Origin: Muribaculaceae bacterium
Lineage (GTDB): Bacteria; Bacteroidota; Bacteroidia; Bacteroidales; Muribaculaceae
NCBI GenBank assembly: GCA_022510405.1
Contig: JAFLTP010000022.1
Coordinates: 1-49,943 of the forward strand
Direction: 5' to 3'
Length of the DNA: 49,943 nucleotides
Shown here: in pieces, positions 43,260 through 49,759 of the stretch
Position numbering within the stretch: the stretch's first letter is position 1
How the letters are laid out: every line of letters starts with the position of its first letter
Program-made: the position numbers and the translations under genes
Notes under the pieces: generated by a model
The model's database searches: none
What the model was told of the DNA's origin: nothing
Seen by the model: the letters and a program-made list of their open reading frames with translations, nothing else

Positions 43260-43331
43260 CGTGGCGTGCCACGTCTGGTTTGTTTGAACTTCCAATCTCC
43301 TCGTAAGACATCGCACGCGATGTCCCTACAA
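43251..43331. mobile_element. REP/MITE-like palindromic element, copy 1
   Basis: An 81-bp element bounded by perfect 10-bp inverted repeats TTGTAGGGAC / GTCCCTACAA. Inside each end is a perfect 8-bp stem with a 2-base loop: 43258-43275 (GACGTGGC-GT-GCCACGTC) and 43307-43324 (GACATCGC-AC-GCGATGTC). It has no ORF. A second copy is at 48391-48472, about 5 kb away. Such bipartite palindromes resemble REP pairs mobilised by RAYT-type transposases; none is in the window. Confidence 0.8.
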
Positions 43332-43378
43332 TTCGGTTTTTGGAAAAATAAAGGATATTCATATTCTTTTATACGTTC

Positions 43379-43477
43379 AACTTTCAACTTTAAATTCCCA
43401 CTCACAACTCACGACTCACAACTCAAAACTTTAAACTTTCCACTTTAAACTTTAAACTTTAAACTTTAAACTTTCAA
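43379..43477 (-). repeat. Heptamer array overlapping the lolD stop codon
   Basis: About 14 units of 7 bases on the plus strand: AACTTTC, AACTTTA, AATTCCC, ACTCACA, ACTCACG, ACTCACA, ACTCAAA, ACTTTAA, ACTTTCC, then four ACTTTAA, and ACTTTCA. On the coding strand of lolD they read GTTTAAA, GTGGAAA, GTTTTGA, GTTGTGA. The last codons and stop of lolD (43466-43477) are part of the array. Downstream lies copy 1 of the REP-like element. Confidence 0.85.
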
Positions 43478-44140
43478 CCCATATCCTTCATCCTTTATAA
43501 ATCCATCTTCCATCAACACTTTTCTATCGGCTATATCTGCCATTTCAGGATCGTGGGTTACAATCACAAAACATTGATGGTATTTTTCCCTGAGGTCTGA
43601 AATAATTGTTTTTATTTCGTCTCGGTTATGGGAGTCAAGGCTACCGGTGGGTTCATCAGCCAATACCATTGAAGGTGTGTTGATCAACGCCCTGGCTATC
43701 GCGGTTCTTTGTTTTTCTCCACCTGAAAGTTCCGACGGCTTATGGTCAAGACGATGGAAGAGACCCAGTTCTTTCAACCATCTTTCTGCTTCGGCGAATG
43801 CCGTTTTTTTCTTTTTGCCAGCAATCAAGGCAGGTAACGCCACATTCTCCAAGGCGGAGAATTCCGGTAACAGTTGATGGAATTGAAAGATGAAACCTAA
43901 GTTTTGGTTTCGGAATTTTGAGAGTTTGCGGTCTTTTAGTTTCAATAGATTTTCACCATTGAAAATAACCTCACCGCTGTCGGGTCTGTCGAGAGTGCCC
44001 GCTATTTGAAGTAGAGTGGTTTTACCGGCTCCCGATGGGCCTACGATCGACATTATTTCTCCGGGATTAAAAGTAAGAGTGATCCCGTTAAGCACATTAA
44101 CAGGACCGTAGCTCTTTCTTATATCCCGCAATTCCAACAT
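43466..44140 (-). CDS. lolD: LolD-type ABC transporter ATP-binding protein
   Basis: A 224-residue ATPase of the MacB/LolD group. Walker A GPSGAGKT is at residues 34-41, the signature LSGGEKQR near 138, and Walker B MVLADEPTGSLDS near 158. In the Lol system LolD powers lipoprotein release from the inner membrane; the family also includes MacB and FtsE, and no permease gene is next to it, so the Lol assignment is by similarity. The ATG lies one base after the HMA gene. Its final codons LKV-stop are encoded by the heptamer array, an odd placement. Confidence 0.82.
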   Translation of the reverse strand: MLELRDIRKSYGPVNVLNGITLTFNPGEIMSIVGPSGAGKTTLLQIAGTLDRPDSGEVIFNGENLLKLKDRKLSKFRNQNLGFIFQFHQLLPEFSALENVALPALIAGKKKKTAFAEAERWLKELGLFHRLDHKPSELSGGEKQRTAIARALINTPSMVLADEPTGSLDSHNRDEIKTIISDLREKYHQCFVIVTHDPEMADIADRKVLMEDGFIKDEGYGLKV

Positions 44141-44141
44141 A

Positions 44142-44372
44142 TTATTTGTTCTCCAAACCTCTTGTCAGCCAAGATCCCTGGAATCCTGCTTCCTTGATGG
44201 CGCTTTCCACTTGTGCGGCATGTTCGGAATCTTCCGGAAGACCATGGATGTGAAGAACTTTGTCGGTGGTTTCAAGTACAAGTTTTAGATCCGCATCGGG
44301 AAACTTTCTCTTCACAGCCTGTTTTATAGCCGCCACACAATCCTGGCATTTTGCGTTTGTCTTGATATCCAT
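44142..44372 (-). CDS. Small HMA-like metal-binding protein
   Basis: A 76-residue protein with the pattern of a heavy-metal-associated (ferredoxin-like) domain: Cys9 and Cys12 in KCQDCVAAIKQAVKRKFP form a CxxC metal site, followed by VLHIHGLPEDSEHAAQVESA, the second helix-strand part. CxxC is in the right loop but the preceding residues are not the usual GMxCxxC, so copper delivery is not certain; a thiol or sensor role is also possible. It precedes lolD with a one-base gap. A promoter is visible at 44411-44442. Confidence 0.72.
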   Translation of the reverse strand: MDIKTNAKCQDCVAAIKQAVKRKFPDADLKLVLETTDKVLHIHGLPEDSEHAAQVESAIKEAGFQGSWLTRGLENK

Positions 44373-44410
44373 ATTAAACTATACTTAGACTTACACTATT
44401 TATAGAAATA

Positions 44411-44442
44411 CAAAATTAATCTTTTATTTCCAACCTCCCAAC
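44411..44442 (-). promoter_or_regulatory. Promoter of the HMA-lolD operon
   Basis: On the minus strand GTTG (44442-44439), one mismatch from TTTG, and TAATTTTG (44418-44411), exact, are 20 bases apart. The leader before the ATG at 44372 would be about 35 bases. Confidence 0.55.
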
Positions 44443-44471
44443 TTTTACCTCTACAATAACCCTTATCCCTT

Positions 44472-44630
44472 AACTTACAACTTACAACTCAAAACTCTCC
44501 ACTTTCCACTTTCAACTTTCCACTTTAAACTTTAAATTCCCACTCACAACTTACAACTCACAACTCACAACTTAAAACTCACAACTTTCAACTTTCCACT
44601 TTAAACTTTAAACTTTAAACTTTAAACTCT
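44472..44630 (-). repeat. Large heptamer array after the rRNA methyltransferase gene
   Basis: About 22 consecutive 7-base units. On the coding (minus) strand: GTTTAAA four times, GTGGAAA, GTTGAAA, GTTGTGA, GTTTTAA, GTTGTGA twice, GTTGTAA, GTTGTGA, GTGGGAATTTAAA, GTTTAAA, GTGGAAA, GTTGAAA, GTGGAAA, GTGGAGA, GTTTTGA, GTTGTAA twice. Nearly all fit GTNNNRA. The array starts nine bases after the methyltransferase stop and fills most of the gap to the HMA-lolD promoter; it holds no other recognisable feature. Confidence 0.88.
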
Positions 44631-44639
44631 CCTCCTCCT

Positions 44640-45818
44640 TTATCTCTTCAAAATTCTCCAATTCTTGGGATATAGGTTGTTGGCCCTTGTGCCAATATTT
44701 TTTGCCGGTCCTAAGGGCAAACCCTTATAAGTGATGGTAACCATACCTCGTGGAGCGTCCTCAGACAATTTTATACTTTCCCTGCGCAGATAGGAGAGAG
44801 CTGTTTCTTTGTCAACATCCACATAAGGATATTCTTCTTTGGCAGTTTGTTGGGATTGGGATGCTTTAAATTTTTCAAGTCCTCGTTGGGGCTGAACCCA
44901 TTTACCGGGTTTGCGGAAAACAGACAGAAAAAGACCTTCCCCTTTGGTTTTATGAGGCATAAAACGATAGACCGGCAATTCCGTGTTTATTCCCTTGGGA
45001 ATTCCCCATTCTTCCGGCAACTGCAGGTCAACAGGTTCCAATTCTAATACTTTTGCTATATACTCAGCATTCTCTTCATTCTCGTGGTGATTGAAGGTGC
45101 AGGTTGAATAAATTAGGAATCCACCCGGTTTAAGTGATTTGATAGCATTCTCAAGGATTTCTTTCTGGAGGGTTGCACATTGTTCCACAAGATTATGAGA
45201 CCATTGAGTTCTTGCCACCTCCTCTTTTCTCATCATTCCTTCACCGGAACAAGGAGCATCCACGGCCACTATATCATAGCTTTCTCCCAAAGAAGCATAA
45301 TATGCGCTGTCTCGGTTGGTCACGCTGACGTTTGGATAACCCCATTTTGCAATGTTTTCCTTTAAGGCTCCCACACGTTTTTGGGAATATTCATTTGCAC
45401 AAACAAAAGAACCGTCGGGCACAGCATTGATTATTGCCGTAGTTTTTCCACCCGGAGCGGCACACAGGTCAAGAATCCTGAGTGAGCCGAAATCTTTTTC
45501 CTTGCCATCATTTTCTTTTCCAAATTTATTTATGAGCCTTTCCACAACGGTCTCATAAATCATGGAAGAGGCATCCTGTACATAGTAAGCGCCCGCATGA
45601 AGCAAAGGATCAAGAATGAATTCCGGTCGTTCATTAAGATAAAGACCTGACTTGCACCATGTCACCGGTGTTGAGTCATCAAACTCCGCCCCCGGTTTCC
45701 TCTTGTTTAATCTCACTGAGGTTATAGGCTTTTCATCGAGAGCCTTTATTAAATCAGAAGCTTCATCACCTAAAAGGTCATGAAGCATTTTTATAAAGTC
45801 TGTAGGAAGTTCCTGCAT
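44640..45818 (-). CDS. rRNA (cytosine-C5-) methyltransferase, RsmF/NOL1-NOP2-sun family
   Basis: A 392-residue SAM-dependent RNA m5C methyltransferase. The SAM site is LDLCAAPGGKTTAIINAVPD, the catalytic motifs VDAPCSGEGMMRKE and IYSTCTFNHHENEENAEYI contain the two active cysteines (PCSG and STCT). The N-terminal SVRLNKRK lies in the RNA-binding part. The C-terminal domain (about 300-392) is longer than in RsmB and matches RsmF, which modifies 16S rRNA C1407 in E. coli; the exact target here is inferred. A large 7-base repeat array begins directly after its stop. Confidence 0.9.
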   Translation of the reverse strand: MQELPTDFIKMLHDLLGDEASDLIKALDEKPITSVRLNKRKPGAEFDDSTPVTWCKSGLYLNERPEFILDPLLHAGAYYVQDASSMIYETVVERLINKFGKENDGKEKDFGSLRILDLCAAPGGKTTAIINAVPDGSFVCANEYSQKRVGALKENIAKWGYPNVSVTNRDSAYYASLGESYDIVAVDAPCSGEGMMRKEEVARTQWSHNLVEQCATLQKEILENAIKSLKPGGFLIYSTCTFNHHENEENAEYIAKVLELEPVDLQLPEEWGIPKGINTELPVYRFMPHKTKGEGLFLSVFRKPGKWVQPQRGLEKFKASQSQQTAKEEYPYVDVDKETALSYLRRESIKLSEDAPRGMVTITYKGLPLGPAKNIGTRANNLYPKNWRILKR

Positions 45819-45833
45819 TGAGAATTTTTATAT

Positions 45834-45938
45834 TTATCTTCGGTTGTTAACCCTGACTCTAACAGGCACCGGAACCGGTTGCTGCGAAGCACCGAACATC
45901 TTGTCGAGAAGATCTTTGAAAAAAGCGAACGTTTTCAT
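45834..45938 (-). CDS. Possible 34-residue basic small protein
   Basis: A short frame beginning ATG 20 bases after the repeat-protein gene and ending 15 bases before the methyltransferase gene. It translates as MKTFAFFKDLLDKMFGASQQ followed by PVPVPVRVRVNNRR, an amphipathic helix joined to a Pro/Val/Arg tail. Regular alternation in the tail and the snug fit between two genes argue that it may be real; I do not recognise a family. A hairpin-forming ACCGGAACCGGT lies within it and could instead be a regulatory structure. Confidence 0.4.
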   Translation of the reverse strand: MKTFAFFKDLLDKMFGASQQPVPVPVRVRVNNRR

Positions 45939-45957
45939 AACGATTGATTTTTAGAAG

Positions 45958-46455
45958 TTAAAATACTTTTTTGAAAACATTCTTTGTCTTATTCCAGGCT
46001 TTCTCTGTGCCATCTTTTGCCTTTTTGTAGACATGCTTTGTTCCGGTTGCAACCTTTTCGGCGGCATTTTGTGAACCTTCGGCTACTTTTGCGGAAGTGC
46101 ATTGCACACCGGCTTTGGTTTTATCATAAGCTTGTACTGTGCCGTCAGCCACTTTGTTGTAAGCTTCGGTAGTACCGTCAGCTACTTTATTATATGTCTG
46201 GACAGTTCCGTCAGCTACCTTGTTATATGTCTGGACTGTACCGTCAGCAGCTTGGTTATATAATTGAACTGTTCCGTTTGCAACGGTATCATAGGCGTTC
46301 ACCACTCCTTCTTTAGATTTATCATAAGCTTGCACAACCAAAGGTTTGTCATTTGAGTTGCAGTTTGTGCATTCAGTCTGGTTGCCTGCAAATGCTGAAA
46401 CACCACCAAAAATTAAACTAACCAATAAAGTTGCTGACAATAATCTCCTTTTCAT
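45958..46455 (-). CDS. Exported protein of 11-residue amphipathic repeats
   Basis: A 165-residue exported protein: signal peptide 1-23 (MKRRLLSATLLVSLIFGGVS), a CTNC pair just after it, then at least seven tandem repeats of an 11-residue unit such as DGTVQTYNKVA from about residue 48 to 125, and a lysine-rich C-terminus (KNVFKKVF). The 11-residue spacing is that of 3/11 amphipathic helices found in LEA proteins and synucleins, which fold on membranes or on drying. The DNA repeats are 33 bp and nearly identical, so copy number could vary. Function is unknown; a stress or membrane-associated role is inference. Confidence 0.75.
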   Translation of the reverse strand: MKRRLLSATLLVSLIFGGVSAFAGNQTECTNCNSNDKPLVVQAYDKSKEGVVNAYDTVANGTVQLYNQAADGTVQTYNKVADGTVQTYNKVADGTTEAYNKVADGTVQAYDKTKAGVQCTSAKVAEGSQNAAEKVATGTKHVYKKAKDGTEKAWNKTKNVFKKVF

Positions 46456-46557
46456 AGTAATCTTGAATTTAAATGTTTAACCTGTTTGATTTATAAACAT
46501 TTCAATTCCGATATAGTTTATTCCCAACATTATTTTTTGAAGGGAAAATTTAGTAGC

Positions 46558-47199
46558 TTATTTATCTGCAAAATTTATTGTCCGGAGAAACGGAGATTTG
46601 GAAAGGTCCGAGGGATTGGTGCCAGGAACTCCTTCAGGCACTTCTTGTCCCAGTTCATTGAAAAGATCGATCCAGAATTGAGGCATACTTCCATCGGGAG
46701 AACGGAAATTCATTGGTTGGGAAGTGAAAATATGGTTGCCTTCGGAGTCCAAAAAAGATTCGTAGACCAATTCGGAACAGTACATTTTACCGTTGTCCGG
46801 AAGGTACCACCAGTCATATGGTTCCCCAAGATAGGATTTGGTTCTTTTCAAAACTTCTTCAACCGGGAAATCTATGGTTAGTCTTTTTATCACAAATTGA
46901 TGGACACCGTTAATTTCAGGAGTCTCTTCAATAAAATTTACTAAAGATATGATCCTCACGCCTTCTTCCGGTGAAGCTTCCACTACTTGGATATCACTTT
47001 CGCTTCTTTCAATTATCCCGACATGAACAAATTTCAACGAATCAGAAGGTGCTGTTGCCTCAGAAATCGCTTTGGAAAATTCTCCCTTCCCTTCCCCGAC
47101 AAATATCAAATCGCCTGTTCTGAGTTCCTCGGCATTCGCATGAGCCCAACTTGGCAATAAAAAAATCAAGCCAATAATCCCTTTGACCCAACTTCCCAT
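46558..47199 (-). CDS. YiiX/YebB-like permuted papain-fold hydrolase, exported
   Basis: A 213-residue protein with signal peptide (1-22). LRTGDLIFVGEGKGEFSKAI, VHVGIIE with His59, QVVEASPEEGV with Glu74, and YCSELVYESF with Cys141 form the permuted NlpC/P60-type (YiiX) triad region; the order His before Cys marks the permuted type. YLGEPYDWWYLPDNGKM before the Cys is also typical. The family acts on peptide or lipid amide bonds; substrate unknown here. It is downstream of the Rpn gene on the same strand. A box TAAATTTC 9-16 bases before the ATG differs from the -7 consensus by one base. Confidence 0.85.
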   Translation of the reverse strand: MGSWVKGIIGLIFLLPSWAHANAEELRTGDLIFVGEGKGEFSKAISEATAPSDSLKFVHVGIIERSESDIQVVEASPEEGVRIISLVNFIEETPEINGVHQFVIKRLTIDFPVEEVLKRTKSYLGEPYDWWYLPDNGKMYCSELVYESFLDSEGNHIFTSQPMNFRSPDGSMPQFWIDLFNELGQEVPEGVPGTNPSDLSKSPFLRTINFADK

Positions 47200-47217
47200 A
47201 TTATTGAGAAATTTACT

Positions 47218-47323
47218 TTCCTTCCAATTTAATAGAATTTATAGCCTCCTTGTATAAGATTTCAGCCGTAGATGCATCAAGATCCGTCGGTGGTAACGGT
47301 TTGAATCCTCCTAAGGGAAAGTT
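47218..47323 (-). other. Open, startless segment after the Rpn gene
   Basis: In frame with the Rpn gene and following its stop, the minus strand stays open for about 35 codons (GFKPLPPTDLDASTAEILYK is part of it) and then stops just before the YiiX-like gene. It has no ATG, GTG or TTG in a useful place, so it is not annotated as a gene. It may be a remnant of a lost gene or chance. Confidence 0.3.
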
Positions 47324-48256
47324 TTATTTAAGGTTGGTAAGTTTGTTTTGGAGTTCACTTACCGGAATTCCGGTGTATTTACTTATTTTTTCAATAGGGA
47401 CACCATCCTGAGCCATAGCCATCGCTGATTCCCATTGCCTTTCTGCTCTTCCTTCTGCAATCCCTTCCGCTCTTCCTTTCTCTCTTCCTTCAGCAATCCC
47501 TTTCTCAAGACCTTCTCTTCGTGAATATTCCAGGTCAAGCAATCGGTCATTTTCAAACTTGAGCCAACGGTCGTATGCAAGTTGTTCCTCCTCACTCAAA
47601 GCGCTATAACGGCTTCTCTTTACAATTCTAGAGAAGAAATCACCATCCTCAGTGGAGAATGGAATTTTTTCCATTGTTTGTATCCTTTCCATATTCTTCA
47701 AGCTATAGATTATTTTTTTCAAAAAAGTATCACACTCCTCTTCATTATCCGTAAAATGCGGCAATTGCAAAAATACCAGGCTTAATTGATTCCCGAACCT
47801 TTCGTTTGTTTCCTCGTCCCTGAATGTGTGATAGATTACCGGTCTTTCTCCAAATTTCTTTTGTCTGAAATTACAAATTGCGATTGTTACAACAGGATCG
47901 ATGGTAAAATCCCATGCTAATGCTCCCTCGGTACGTCTATCTTGCCGGCTTATGGCCTCTATGCCATAGTAGAACAGCCGATTGTTGAAATTAGAATGCC
48001 AGTTGTTTTGCATCTCCACTATTATGCGGTGACCCTTGTCCGTGATGCAGTGGATATCATATCGGGTGGTTTTCCTTTCAGGAGCGATACCTTTGTTTTC
48101 AGTCGGATTAAGTTTTAGGTCTACTACTTTTTCAAATCCCAAACGTTCATGTAGAATTGCATTAAGCAAATCGATAAGATTCTCCTTGCCATGTTCAGTA
48201 CCAAAGAGATTGTTGAAGCCGAAATCGGAAAGAGGAGAGATAAAGTCTTTTTTCAT
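47324..48256 (-). CDS. Rpn-family PD-(D/E)XK nuclease / putative transposase
   Basis: A 310-residue protein of the Rpn/PDDEXK_2 family, related to recombination-promoting nucleases. The N-terminus FISPLSDFGFNNLFGTEHGK with KENLIDLLNAILH is the family hallmark; the core shows RYDIHCITDKGHRIIVEMQN, giving the D...ExQ arrangement of the PD-(D/E)XK fold, so the active site looks intact. The C-terminus has EGLEKGIAEGREKGRAEGIA-type repeats typical of the group, then an HTH-like KISKYTGIPVSEL. Family members often show phase-variable lengths and many genomic copies. The gene has a full promoter that leaves almost no leader. Confidence 0.92.
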   Translation of the reverse strand: MKKDFISPLSDFGFNNLFGTEHGKENLIDLLNAILHERLGFEKVVDLKLNPTENKGIAPERKTTRYDIHCITDKGHRIIVEMQNNWHSNFNNRLFYYGIEAISRQDRRTEGALAWDFTIDPVVTIAICNFRQKKFGERPVIYHTFRDEETNERFGNQLSLVFLQLPHFTDNEEECDTFLKKIIYSLKNMERIQTMEKIPFSTEDGDFFSRIVKRSRYSALSEEEQLAYDRWLKFENDRLLDLEYSRREGLEKGIAEGREKGRAEGIAEGRAERQWESAMAMAQDGVPIEKISKYTGIPVSELQNKLTNLK

Positions 48257-48260
48257 ATCA

Positions 48261-48292
48261 CAAAACTAAGCAAAGAAATCGAAATTAGCAAA
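48261..48292 (-). promoter_or_regulatory. Promoter of the Rpn gene, adjoining the start codon
   Basis: On the minus strand TTTG (48292-48289) and TAGTTTTG (48268-48261) are exactly 20 bases apart, a full Bacteroidota promoter. The -7 box ends four bases before the ATG (48256-48254), which places the transcript start at or next to the start codon, so the mRNA would be leaderless. Confidence 0.7.
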
Positions 48293-48390
48293 TTTGGCAT
48301 CCTCATCTTGGTTGTTGTAATCAGGTATCAGATAAAGACAGGAAGGCCTGGTAATTATATGATTATCCCCATTATTATCCCGATCAACTT

Positions 48391-48472
48391 TTGTATGGAT
48401 GTGGCGTGCCACGTCTGGTTTTTTTGAACTTTCAAATCTCCTAATAAGACATCGCACGCGATGTCCCTACAA
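48391..48472. mobile_element. REP/MITE-like palindromic element, copy 2
   Basis: An 82-bp second copy of the element at 43251-43331. It keeps the left stem core ATGTGGCGTGCCACGT, the right perfect hairpin GACATCGCACGCGATGTC and the right terminus GTCCCTACAA, but its left terminus is degraded (TTGTATGGAT). Similarity continues past the right end for about 20 bases (ATTCGG then TT and GGAAA), so the true element may be nearer 95-100 bp. The 48257-48557 interval holds this copy, the Rpn promoter, and otherwise AT-rich spacer without a gene. Confidence 0.75.
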
Positions 48473-48557
48473 TTCGGCTTATGGGAAAGATAACATAGGG
48501 GTGAGATGGGTATTCTATACTTTTGCTTTCCCAACAAAATTATAAGATTTAAAAAAT

Positions 48558-49526
48558 ATGATTGAGAAAGCTACAACAGAAATTTCCGATATAAGAAGCT
48601 CGGAAAACGGAGACGGAAGATTCATGGATTTCTTTTCAAGACAAATCAAATTCCTTGAAGAATGTGGAAAGTTTGGCACCGCATCCAACTACAAACGAAC
48701 CTGGAATTCCTTTTCCGGATTTCTCCGTGACACGCACCTCCTTATAGATGCCCTCACATTGCCGGTGGTGGAAGAATATAACGACTGGCTCACAAAGAGA
48801 GGCATTCTCAGGAATTCCTCCTCTTTTTATATGCGTATCCTCCGGTCCATATATAATAAAGGAGTGAGAAAGGGTCTCTGGTCCCCGTCAAATCTTTTCT
48901 GTTCGGTCTACACCGGAATCGACAAGACAAGAAAGAAAGCAGTGTCGGCTTCCATAATCAATAAACTGATCAACCTGGACATATCCGGTCACAAGACACT
49001 TGAACTGACCCGCAACATCTTTTTATTCAGTCTCTATGCCCGTGGGATGGCTTTCGTTGACCTTGCCATGCTTAAAAAGGAATACATAAGCGGCGACTAT
49101 CTGTGCTACAGGAGACAAAAGACGGGTCAACTGATGCAGATACATCTGGAACCCTGCATGAAATCGATCATCAAGAAATATGACACTTCTGAGAATAAGG
49201 GAGACTACATTTTCCCGATCGTGAAGGGCAAGAATTCGGAGGAGATATTCAAGAGTTACAAGTCCGCACTGCGGATGTATAATTCCCGTTTGAAGACCTT
49301 GTCAAAGAAAATGGGACTGCCCAATTTTCTGTCCGGATACACCGCTCGTCACACCTGGGCCACGATGGCCAGGGATGCCAACATTCCCCTTTCGGTGATA
49401 AGCGCAGGCATGGGTCATTCCAACGAAAGCGTCACTTTGGTATATCTTAATTCCCTGGAAAACAAGGTGATAGATTCGGCAAACAAGAAGATTCTCAGTA
49501 AGATAGAAAAATCCCTTTCTTTATAA
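48558..49526 (+). CDS. Tyrosine-type site-specific recombinase (integrase/invertase)
   Basis: A 322-residue tyrosine recombinase with an N-terminal SAM-like core-binding domain (about 22-115) and a C-terminal catalytic domain. Catalytic residues visible are Arg162 (LYARGMAFVDL), Lys188 (RRQKTGQ), Arg264 (GYTARHTWA), His287 (GMGHSN) and nucleophile Tyr296 (LVYLN). The first histidine of the HxxR box is replaced by Tyr261, as I recall for many Bacteroidales recombinases. Family members next to fimbrial genes invert promoter segments for phase variation. Target inverted repeats could not be confirmed here. A TACTTTTG -7 box at 48518-48525 lacks a -33. Confidence 0.93.
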   Translation: MIEKATTEISDIRSSENGDGRFMDFFSRQIKFLEECGKFGTASNYKRTWNSFSGFLRDTHLLIDALTLPVVEEYNDWLTKRGILRNSSSFYMRILRSIYNKGVRKGLWSPSNLFCSVYTGIDKTRKKAVSASIINKLINLDISGHKTLELTRNIFLFSLYARGMAFVDLAMLKKEYISGDYLCYRRQKTGQLMQIHLEPCMKSIIKKYDTSENKGDYIFPIVKGKNSEEIFKSYKSALRMYNSRLKTLSKKMGLPNFLSGYTARHTWATMARDANIPLSVISAGMGHSNESVTLVYLNSLENKVIDSANKKILSKIEKSLSL

Positions 49527-49596
49527 GAAATAGGACAATTAATGTTTGGAAACCCCGTTACATATGACATAGGGTCAAATTTGGCCTTGCCCTAAC

Positions 49597-49634
49597 GTTA
49601 AGAATTGTTAATAGGCAGTTCTCTTTGTTAAGAA
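49597..49634 (+). promoter_or_regulatory. Direct repeats upstream of the DUF3575 promoter, possible activator sites
   Basis: GTTAAGAA occurs at 49597-49604 and 49627-49634, 30 bases apart (about three helical turns), and the second copy ends two bases before the -33 box. A palindrome GGTCAAATTTGGCC (one mismatch) lies at 49573-49586. Both are candidate regulator sites; the rest of 49527-49759 is AT-rich leader and spacer. Confidence 0.4.
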
Positions 49635-49636
49635 AG

Positions 49637-49668
49637 TTTGGAATAATTTTGTAATTGTCTTAAATTTG
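49637..49668 (+). promoter_or_regulatory. Promoter of the DUF3575 gene
   Basis: TTTG (49637-49640) and TAAATTTG (49661-49668) are exactly 20 bases apart, an ideal Bacteroidota promoter. The start near 49674 leaves a leader of about 85 bases before the ATG at 49760. Confidence 0.85.
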
Positions 49669-49759
49669 CATCACTAATCCTCCCTTTCTTATAAAGAGAC
49701 GGAATAAAAAATTAGATAACATTAACCTATTACTAAACACATCACCGCAACACTTCAAT

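Noticed and set aside
44472..44630. Heptamer tracts as a CRISPR array
   Set aside because: The repeat unit is only seven bases, there are no unique spacers of constant length and no cas genes are in the window.
49609..49732. TAATAGG / CCTATTA as recombination sites flanking the DUF3575 promoter
   Set aside because: Seven matching bases with no extension on either side are expected by chance in this AT-rich interval; known invertase sites are longer.
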